DNA of 16,090 nt, from assembly GCA_900543515.1 (NCBI GenBank), contig UQRW01000043.1, positions 1 through 16,090 on the forward strand. Direction: 5' to 3'. Of this stretch, positions 1 through 7,886 are shown piece by piece (within the stretch, counting starts at the first letter, position 1; every line of letters starts with the position of its first letter). The notes under the pieces were generated by a model. The model saw only the letters and a program-made list of their open reading frames with translations. It was not told the DNA's origin and ran no database searches. This DNA is from an uncultured Collinsella sp. Lineage in GTDB: Bacteria; Actinomycetota; Coriobacteriia; Coriobacteriales; Coriobacteriaceae. Position numbers and translations under genes: made by a program.

Positions 1-1041
1 AACTGGCGCTCGGCCGTCAGCGTGCCGGAGTACCTGCGTGCCCACGGCATCGTCGCTATCGAGGGCGTCGACACCCGCGCTCTGGTGCGCCACCTGCGCG
101 ACAACGGCTCCAAGATGGGCATTATCTCGACCGAGATCTTCGACGTCGACGAGCTTGCCGAGCGTCTGGCCGCAGCGCCCGCGCTGGTAGGCGAGAACCT
201 GGTCAAGACCGTAAGTTGCCCCGCGCCTCATGAGTTTGTGGCCGCCGACCTGCCTGCCACGCATGGCTTTGCGCTTTCGGCTGCCGCTCCTGCCCGTCAC
301 AAAGTGGTCGCCTACGACTGCGGTGTGAAGCGCGGCATTCTGGAAGGGCTGGTCCGCGCCGGCTGCGACCTTACCGTCGTGCCGTGGAATACGCCCGCGA
401 GCGAGGTGCTCGACATGAATCCCGACGGCGTCTTTTTGTCCAATGGCCCCGGCGACCCCGACGCCGTGGTGGAGACCTACGAGCAGGTGCAGCAGCTGAT
501 CGGCAAGGTGCCGGTCTTTGGTATTTGCCTTGGTCACCAGATGATCAGCCTGGCCTGCGGCGCCCAGATGGAAAAGCTTAAGTTCGGTCACCGCGGTGGC
601 AACCAGCCGGTCATGAACCTGGTAAGCCGTCGCGTGGAGATCACCGCACAAAACCATGGCTTTGGCCTGCTGTTCCCCAGCTTGGGCAAGCTTGTCCCCG
701 AGCTTTCCGGCGGCGAGACCGAGCATGCGGCCGATGGAGATCTGCGCGTCTGGGTGCGCCGCGGAATCGCGCCGGTCGTGATGAACGAGCGCTTTGGCCG
801 CATTCGCCTGACGCACGTGAACCTCAACGACGGCACCGCCGAGGGCATCCAGCTGCTCGACGCCCCGTGCTTCTCGGTCCAGTACCACCCCGAGGCCTCG
901 CCTGGCCCCACCGATGCTCACTATCTCTTTACCGCCTTTACGCGACTCATGGACGGCGAGGAGAACTACCTGGACATCGACACCGCGAAGGACCGCCTGG
1001 CTGGCTGGAATTTCGCCGAGACTGAGACCGAGGAGAACTGA
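1..1041 (+). CDS. carA: Carbamoyl phosphate synthase small (glutaminase) subunit, 5' end cut by the window
   Basis: CarA hydrolyses glutamine and passes the ammonia through a tunnel to CarB for carbamoyl phosphate synthesis, feeding pyrimidines and arginine. The frame is open from base 1 (NWRSAVSVPEYL...), so the true start and roughly the first 100 residues lie upstream; the GTG at 22 is internal. The end of the N-terminal CarA domain is seen in the stretch around VAIEGVDTRALVRHLR. The class I glutamine amidotransferase domain follows, with the nucleophile elbow GICLGHQ (Cys codon 526-528), the QNHGF motif (649-663) and the His-Glu pair in QYHPEASPGP. Between QNHGF and the following LTHVNLND are about 46 residues, where E. 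coli CarA has about 12, so there is an insertion of some 34 residues in this loop. The TGA stop is one base before the carB ATG, indicating tight operon coupling. Confidence 0.96.
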   Translation, partial: NWRSAVSVPEYLRAHGIVAIEGVDTRALVRHLRDNGSKMGIISTEIFDVDELAERLAAAPALVGENLVKTVSCPAPHEFVAADLPATHGFALSAAAPARHKVVAYDCGVKRGILEGLVRAGCDLTVVPWNTPASEVLDMNPDGVFLSNGPGDPDAVVETYEQVQQLIGKVPVFGICLGHQMISLACGAQMEKLKFGHRGGNQPVMNLVSRRVEITAQNHGFGLLFPSLGKLVPELSGGETEHAADGDLRVWVRRGIAPVVMNERFGRIRLTHVNLNDGTAEGIQLLDAPCFSVQYHPEASPGPTDAHYLFTAFTRLMDGEENYLDIDTAKDRLAGWNFAETETEEN

Positions 1042-1042
1042 C

Positions 1043-4357
<3,315 letters not shown>

Positions 4358-4369
4358 GGTGACCTGTCC

Positions 4370-4454
4370 GGCCGGGGCGGGGGCCGAGTTTCCCCCTTCG
4401 CTCCGGCTGCAAGCAGAGTCGCTCAGTGGGAAACTCGGCTCCCCCGCCCCGGCC
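4370..4454 (-). repeat. Long hairpin, conserved-loop repeat family, copy A
   Basis: Arms 4370-4394 and 4428-4454 are complementary over 14 + 11 base pairs, interrupted only by a two-base bulge in the second arm. The loop on the minus strand reads CTGAGCGACTCTGC, then TTGCAGCCGGAGCGAAG. It matches the loop of the hairpin at 14408-14493 at about 25 of 32 aligned columns, while the arms (GC-rich here, GGCCGGGGCGGGGG...) are unrelated. The element sits 12 bases after the carB stop and may also protect or terminate the carAB transcript, although no U-tract follows. The orientation is set by the loop match. Confidence 0.8.
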
Positions 4455-4497
4455 TGCGGTGACTTGGTTGTGCCGTGTGCTGCAGAAGGGGCTTTGT

Positions 4498-4731
4498 GCG
4501 TCCGGTGGCAATCAGGGTTCCGGCAACGGTGGGCAGACATCCGGCGGTTCGAACGATGGCGCCCAGGCGGGAAAGCCCGCTGGTGACAAGGCTCAGGGTG
4601 GCAAGTCCGCTAACTCACTTGCGAGCACCGGTGATCAAACGGTGGCGATCGTCGCCGCGATCGGCGGCCTGGGTGCCGCGATCGCCGCAATCGGAGTCTT
4701 CCTTGCTCGTTTCCGCCGCAAGGAAGACTAG
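4498..4731 (+). pseudogene. C-terminal remnant of a cell-wall-anchored surface protein
   Basis: The frame ending at the TAG 4729-4731 encodes a Gly/Asn/Ser-rich linker (from SGGNQGSGNG near 4501), then QAGKPAGDKAQGGK, a sorting signal LASTGD, a hydrophobic helix (VAIVAAIGGLGAAIAAIGVF) and the basic tail RFRRKED. This matches the C-terminus of the GH31 protein ending at 14300 module for module, with an identical AGKPAGDKAQGGK core and TGDQT. There is no signal peptide, no catalytic or binding domain and no credible start: the only upstream in-frame starts lie in or near hairpin A. Homology stops abruptly at about 4500, so the body of the gene was probably deleted or replaced. The sorting motif has Ala where LPXTG has Pro. 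It could still be expressed as a short membrane peptide, but I see no ribosome binding site for it. Confidence 0.82.
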
Positions 4732-4764
4732 CGCGAGCGATTGACAATCGCGCACGTTTCCCAA

Positions 4765-4792
4765 GAGGGCCGCGGTAACCGTCGCGGCCCTC
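4765..4792 (+). terminator. Hairpin terminator of the surface-protein remnant
   Basis: A perfect 10-bp stem, GAGGGCCGCG paired with CGCGGCCCTC around an 8-nt loop, lies 33 bases after the remnant's stop. The T-run is weak (ACTTTACC), so an intrinsic terminator is likely but not certain. The intact paralogue's gene at 14300 is also followed by a terminator hairpin, so this one probably survives from the lost gene. Confidence 0.6.
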
Positions 4793-4805
4793 ACTTTACC
4801 GGAGC

Positions 4806-4870
4806 GGTCTGAGGACTCGCGTCTTTCGCTTCGGACTGCTGCGCAGGGTCAATCAGGCGGAGATCTCACC
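4806..4870 (-). repeat. Decayed hairpin, conserved-loop repeat family, copy B
   Basis: The minus strand of 4821-4856 reads CTGATTGACCCTGCG, then CAGCAGTCCGAAGCGAAAG. It aligns with the copy A loop at about 24 positions (CTGA, GAC, CTGC, GCAG, CCG and AGCGAA blocks shared). The flanks 4806-4820 and 4857-4870 can still pair as GGT/ACC, GAG/CTC, CTC/GAG and GC/GC with bulges, which suggests an eroded stem. With copy A it brackets the surface-protein remnant, both copies in the same orientation. Confidence 0.6.
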
Positions 4871-4898
4871 CGTGTCGGGTTTGCGATAGCTTGGCGAA

Positions 4899-4904
4899 TA
4901 TAAT
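4899..4904 (+). promoter_or_regulatory. Possible -10 box of the ATPase gene
   Basis: TATAAT matches the sigma-70 -10 consensus exactly and lies about 95 bases before the ATPase ATG. No good -35 box is found at 16-18 bases upstream; TTGCGA at 4881-4886 is too close (12-base spacing). Transcription from here would place the CGCGAAGT repeats and the inverted repeat in the leader RNA or just downstream of the start. Confidence 0.35.
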
Positions 4905-4992
4905 TACGCGAAATCTAGGATTTCTCAAAAACGCGAAGTAGATGATATATTGTACTTCGCGTTTTTCAGTTAATCTTAATTTTGCGAAGTGG
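4904..4992 (+). promoter_or_regulatory. Leader with repeated CGCGAA(GT) motifs and a 14-bp inverted repeat
   Basis: A related motif occurs four times: TTACGCGAAAT (4904-4914), AAAACGCGAAGTA (4928-4940), its reverse complement (4953-4965), and TTTTGCGAAGTGG (4980-4992). The middle two form a perfect 14-bp inverted repeat, 4927-4940 and 4953-4966, with a 12-nt spacer. The last copy overlaps the presumed ribosome binding site GAAGTGG six bases before the ATG at 4999. The motif cores fall about 24-27 bases apart. This looks like an operator array or an RNA element controlling the ATPase gene. The T-run at the end of the inverted repeat also allows a leaky attenuator. Confidence 0.6.
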
Positions 4993-4998
4993 ATTGCC

Positions 4999-6210
4999 AT
5001 GAGACTTATTAATCGACCGTTCTATATGGATAAGCTCTCCAAGGTGGCGGGTTCGCCAGACATCAAGGTGATTACCGGAATCAGGCGATGCGGAAAATCG
5101 AAATTGCTTGAGGCGTTTGCCAGCCAACTTCGTTCAAACGACCCCTCGGCCAACGTCATACACGTCAACTTCAATCTACTTGAGTTCGAGCCGTTGGCGG
5201 AATACCATGCGCTGCATACATATGTGGAAAAGCATTATATCGAGGGTTGCCGGAATATCGTCATGATCGACGAGGTCCAGATGTGTGAAGGGTTCGAGCG
5301 GGCTATCAACAGTCTTCATGCGTCAGAGAAATATGACATTTACATCACGGGGTCGAATGCCTTTCTTCTCTCAAGCGACCTCTCGACGTTGTTCACGGGA
5401 AGAACGGTGGAGATCGAGGTCTTTCCGTTTTCACTTGCGGAGTTCTCGGCGTATCACGAGATCACTTCTCCAGCCGAGGCCCTTGCTCGCTATGTCCGCG
5501 AGGGAGGAATGCCGGGTTCCTATATCTACCAGGACGAAAGGATGCGTTTCTCATACATCTCGGATGTGCTTGAAACTCTTATCCTGCGCGACATCAGACA
5601 AAAATATCGTATACGTAATGCGGAGCAGCTTAAACGTTCCTGCGAGTTCCTGATGGATAACGTCGGAAACATCTCTTCTCTCAAGGGGATGGCGGCTGAG
5701 CTGTCACGAGCGAACCTTAAGATAAGCGACAAGACGCTGGCTGTGTATATCGACTACCTGTGTGATGCGTTTGCGTTCTACCGGTTTCGTCGCTTTGACG
5801 TCTCAGGAAAGAAATACCTGTCGACGGGAGATAAATACTACCTGGCCGACCACTCGTTTCGCTACGCCGCGCTTGGTACGAAAAAGCTCGATTTTGGCCA
5901 TGTTTACGAGAATATGGTGGCAATCGAGCTTATGCGCCGCGGATGGGAAGTCTACGTGGGCGTTCTCTACCAAAAGGAAGTAGACTTTGTCGCCATCAGG
6001 CGTGACCGCCGTGTCTATATCCAGGTGAGTGACGACATTTCCCAAGAAGCGACGCTTGAGCGTGAGCTTGATCCGCTGCGACGGATTCGAGACGCCTATC
6101 CCAAGTGCGTCATCGCCCGAACAGGGCACGAAACGACTGATTGGGATGGCATCAAGGTCGTCGACCTGGCACGATGGCTTATGGGTGAATCAGGCGAGCT
6201 GGCCGTCTAG
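4999..6210 (+). CDS. AAA ATPase of the AAA_14 / DUF4143 family
   Basis: The protein has 403 residues. The N-terminal P-loop ATPase has Walker A GIRRCGKS (27-34), Walker B IVMIDEVQ (D91, E92) and the family signature YITGSNAFLLSSDLS. A C-terminal DUF4143 domain of restriction-endonuclease-like fold follows, with E304 in YENMVAIEL, D329 in KEVDFVA and YIQVS (Q342). A Ser stands where active PD-(D/E)XK nucleases have Lys, as is common in this family, so nuclease activity is doubtful. These proteins are abundant, often laterally spread, and have no settled function. I chose the ATG at 4999 because MRLINRPFYMDKL matches the family N-terminus and GAAGTGG precedes it; the in-frame ATG at 4942 lies inside the inverted repeat. 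GC (about 53-55% in sampled pieces) and use of AGA, ATA and AGG codons differ from carB, suggesting horizontal gain. It appears monocistronic, closed by the hairpin at 6237-6302. Confidence 0.88.
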   Translation: MRLINRPFYMDKLSKVAGSPDIKVITGIRRCGKSKLLEAFASQLRSNDPSANVIHVNFNLLEFEPLAEYHALHTYVEKHYIEGCRNIVMIDEVQMCEGFERAINSLHASEKYDIYITGSNAFLLSSDLSTLFTGRTVEIEVFPFSLAEFSAYHEITSPAEALARYVREGGMPGSYIYQDERMRFSYISDVLETLILRDIRQKYRIRNAEQLKRSCEFLMDNVGNISSLKGMAAELSRANLKISDKTLAVYIDYLCDAFAFYRFRRFDVSGKKYLSTGDKYYLADHSFRYAALGTKKLDFGHVYENMVAIELMRRGWEVYVGVLYQKEVDFVAIRRDRRVYIQVSDDISQEATLERELDPLRRIRDAYPKCVIARTGHETTDWDGIKVVDLARWLMGESGELAV

Positions 6211-6236
6211 CACGCGATGACGCGGGCTGGAACGAA

Positions 6237-6302
6237 CGAGCGAGGATTCCGTCCCGCGAGGAGGCCAATACGGCCCTCTTCGAGGGACGGAATCCTCGCT
6301 CG
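6237..6302. repeat. Long inverted repeat after the ATPase gene
   Basis: Arms 6237-6255 and 6284-6302 (CGAGCGAGGATTCCGTCCC and its exact complement) give 19 perfect base pairs around a 28-nt loop. The loop can itself fold partly (GGCC AATAC GGCC, flanked by GAGG and CTCTTC). It starts 26 bases after the ATPase stop. The loop sequence does not match the family at 4370 and 14408, so it is either another repeat family or a strong transcription stop without a clear U-tract. Confidence 0.7.
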
Positions 6303-6383
6303 ATCTCTTGGCGGGACATTTTGCTCGGTCGATGATCAACGGTTGGTGGAAAGCGATGCCTCGTCCGTGCCACTATTCCGTGA

Positions 6384-6418
6384 TTGCTGGTATTTTCTGC
6401 ATGCTAAAATGAATGCAT
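6384..6418 (+). promoter_or_regulatory. Promoter with overlapping operator of the toxin-antitoxin pair
   Basis: TTGCTG (6384-6389) and an extended -10 TGC-TAAAAT (-10 hexamer 6405-6410) are spaced by 15 bases, short but helped by the TG extension. The inverted repeat TGCAT...ATGCA (6398-6402 and 6413-6417) straddles the -10 box. This is where the antitoxin or toxin-antitoxin complex of such operons usually binds to repress transcription. The antitoxin ATG lies 35 bases after the -10. Confidence 0.5.
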
Positions 6419-6444
6419 AAAAGACTTTATATTTGGAGGTCCCG

Positions 6445-6765
6445 ATGCCTGCTTTAAAGATGCTCGACAATCTTGTTCCCATCAGCGATTTCAGTCACGG
6501 TAAGGGTCCCGCTGCGTTTTCGAGAGTGAGCAACGACAACCCGGTTGTAGTTTTGAAACACAACAAGCCGGCGTTCGTTATCGTGACGCCCGATGAATAC
6601 CGAGAGGCTAAGCAGGCGGAGGAGGACCTCGCCTTGTTGACGTTGGCCCTTAAGAGGACGGCTGCGACAAGCGATGATGAACTCGTTTCCCTATCTGATG
6701 TTATGGCAGAGTTGGGTGTGGGCCAGGACGAACTCGATCAGATGGATGAGGTCGAGTTTGAATGA
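6445..6765 (+). CDS. Antitoxin of a type II toxin-antitoxin pair, Phd/YefM-like
   Basis: The protein has 106 residues. The N-terminal half (LVPISDFSHGKGPAAFSRV, then NPVVVLKHNKPAFVIVTPDEY) has the Phd/YefM fold pattern: a short strand-helix, then a strand pair ending in a 'V.V..DEY' box, used for dimerisation and operator binding. The acidic C-terminal part (EEDLALLTLALKR... DELDQMDEVEFE) is the expected flexible segment that wraps and neutralises the toxin. The ATG at 6445 is preceded by GGAGG (6435-6439) at a five-base distance; a TTG at 6433 would overlap that site and is rejected. The stop overlaps the toxin start as ATGA, indicating translational coupling. The family split between RelB-like and Phd-like is my judgement from sequence pattern. 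Confidence 0.85.
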   Translation: MPALKMLDNLVPISDFSHGKGPAAFSRVSNDNPVVVLKHNKPAFVIVTPDEYREAKQAEEDLALLTLALKRTAATSDDELVSLSDVMAELGVGQDELDQMDEVEFE

Positions 6766-7112
6766 GCGGGTACGAAGTCGCTTTCTACCCGGATACTCTC
6801 AAGGATCTCAAGCGTCTCGATGGTTCCCAGCGAAAACACGTGTTTAAGGCTATAGAAAGAATCAGAACGAACCCATTGCCGCAGAACGAAGGCGGATTCG
6901 GCAAGCCTCTTGGAAACAAGGCAGGCACGGATTTGACGGGCTTCATGAAAATCAAGCTCAGGGGAAGTGGCATTCGGATTGTGTACCGCCTCATTAAAAT
7001 CAAAGGAAAAATGGCCATCGTAGTGGTAGGCGCTCGTGAAGACATGGAAGCGTACCGAACCGCCCAAAGGCGTGCGATTGATTTCGAGAAGTGGGCGGAA
7101 GAGGCTCTCTAA
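6762..7112 (+). CDS. RelE/ParE-superfamily toxin
   Basis: The protein has 116 residues, starting with MSGYEVAFYPDTLKDLKRLD. It shows the RelE pattern: an N-terminal strand 'YEV.F....LKDLKRL', two helices (QRKHVFKAIERIRTNP), a central strand LTGFMKIKLRGSGIRIVYRL with the conserved Arg residues, and VVVGAREDMEAYRTAQRR, the typical 'G.RED.E.Y..A' ending. RelE members cut mRNA on the ribosome; ParE members poison gyrase. The GxRED-Y ending and basic residues favour RelE-type mRNA interferase, but this cannot be settled from sequence alone. It overlaps the antitoxin gene by four bases. About 20 extra residues follow the canonical end (AIDFEKWAEEAL). The terminator at 7166 closes the operon. Confidence 0.87.
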   Translation: MSGYEVAFYPDTLKDLKRLDGSQRKHVFKAIERIRTNPLPQNEGGFGKPLGNKAGTDLTGFMKIKLRGSGIRIVYRLIKIKGKMAIVVVGAREDMEAYRTAQRRAIDFEKWAEEAL

Positions 7113-7165
7113 CTTCATGGGCGAAAACAGGAATGCAGCGATGTGCTTCAGGTGTGCGAGTTTTG

Positions 7166-7206
7166 AAAGGCTCTGGTGATTCGGAGGTCCGCCAGAGCCT
7201 TTTTCT
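7166..7206 (+). terminator. Rho-independent terminator of the toxin-antitoxin operon
   Basis: AAAGGCTCTGGT (7166-7177) pairs with GCCAGAGCCTTT (7191-7202) around a 13-nt loop and runs into a T tract (CCTTTTTC). It lies about 55 bases after the toxin stop. The A-run on the 5' side could also give some termination on the other strand. Confidence 0.85.
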
Positions 7207-7224
7207 ATCTGTGGACATTCCTCT

Positions 7225-7428
7225 TGGACAGTTAGTTCAGATACGTATTTTTCAGAGGACGTGTGGAGGCCAATTTGGGCACAATTGAGCTATTTTTGAT
7301 AGTCTGGACCGACAAGGCCGCGCGGGCAATAGCGAGAAAGACCTATTATTAGATCTAAAGCGACTTAAAACCAGTTTGTTAGCGCCAATTAGCACCGCCA
7401 AAATATACGTATCTGAACTAACTGTCCA
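7225..7428. mobile_element. MITE-like element of about 204 bp with 24-bp terminal inverted repeats
   Basis: The ends are perfect inverted repeats of 24 bp: TGGACAGTTAGTTCAG + ATACGTAT at 7225-7248 and its complement at 7405-7428. Similarity continues inward imperfectly: TTTTTCAGAGG...GGCCAATTTGGGC on the left resembles the complement of GCGCCAATTAGCACCGCC on the right. There is no ORF of note inside and no obvious target-site duplication outside (left flank TTCCTCT, right flank CCACCCT). The shape fits a non-autonomous transposon that needs a transposase elsewhere. A long structured RNA is the alternative. Confidence 0.6.
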
Positions 7429-7473
7429 CCACCCTCCAACAACCTCCTATTTCAAATCAAATCAGCCACCGTG

Positions 7474-7505
7474 CGTCATGGATATTCCCGGTGGGTCGCG
7501 GGGTG
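7474..7505 (+). repeat. Dispersed 32-base intergenic block, copy 1
   Basis: CGTCATGGATATTCCCGGTG + GGTCGCGGGGTG matches the block at 14379-14410 at 27 of 32 positions without gaps. In both places it directly precedes a hairpin of the conserved-loop type, so it is probably the head of the same repeat unit. No coding meaning is apparent. Confidence 0.6.
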
Positions 7506-7515
7506 GCGGCTACGA

Positions 7516-7558
7516 CTTTCCCTCAGGATAATGCGCGAAGCCCGTTTTCCGAGGAAAG
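7516..7558 (+). repeat. Possible degenerate conserved-loop hairpin, copy D
   Basis: After the 32-base block, CTTTCCCTC (7516-7524) pairs with GAGGAAAG (7551-7558) with one bulge. The loop contains GCGCGAAGCCCG, sharing the GCGAAGC core of the loop at 14437-14464. The preceding ACGACTTT also occurs in that loop. The stem is short and the alignment needs an insertion, so the assignment rests largely on its position behind the block. Confidence 0.35.
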
Positions 7559-7886
7559 GTATTGGTTATGTAATACCAGTTAAACAGTAAAACTATGCTT
7601 AAGTGGTATCTGGCTGGAGAACCAATTGGTATGGTTGATTAGACCCACTTCGCCATCTACGTTCATTTTTATACCGCTGGGAGAATTCCAAACTTAATTT
7701 GCGCAACTGCTCACGTATGCTGGTTCAACCTTATAGGTGGCTATCTGGTTACTACCAGTTGACCCCTTGGTAACGGGTGGGCCAATTGTACGGAATGTAC
7801 CGAACACCCCCCCCGTTTGATGCGTTCGCCCATGCTGCGGGGCGCGCGTCCGCGACACTTCCGCATGTCGGAGGGAAGGAGTCCAG
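7558..7886 (+). promoter_or_regulatory. AT-rich regulatory region upstream of the GH31 gene
   Basis: No gene is seen here. It holds several short palindromes: GGTATT-8-AATACC (7558-7577), ACCAATTGGT (7621-7630) and CTGGT-TACT-ACCAG (7745-7758). TACCAGTT is repeated at 7574-7581 and 7753-7760, and TATCTGG at 7607 and 7743. These look like binding sites for one or more regulators. A run of eight C (7807-7814) lies 72 bases before the start codon. The inverted pair CGACA/TGTCG (7853-7857, 7866-7870) abuts the GGAGG at 7870-7874. I cannot assign a -35/-10 pair with confidence. Confidence 0.5.

Noticed and set aside
914..1042. Upstream extension of carB to 914
   Set aside because: It would overlap carA in another frame by about 130 bases; the ATG at 1043 gives the standard CarB N-terminus.
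4426..4731. A complete small gene from the GTG at 4426
   Set aside because: The start lies inside the right arm of the hairpin 4370-4454 and the first 25 residues do not resemble any surface-protein start; homology begins near 4500, so a remnant is the better reading.
4927..4966. Reading the ATPase leader inverted repeat only as a terminator of the upstream locus
   Set aside because: A better-placed GC-rich hairpin at 4765-4792 already serves that locus, and the arm sequence is repeated at two further sites in the leader, which points to regulation; attenuation remains possible.
4942..4998. Longer ATPase start at the ATG at 4942
   Set aside because: The codon lies in the spacer of a perfect 14-bp inverted repeat, has no ribosome binding site, and the added residues do not fit the family N-terminus.
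7225..7428. A full insertion sequence
   Set aside because: At 204 bp with no transposase frame it can only be a non-autonomous unit, if mobile at all.
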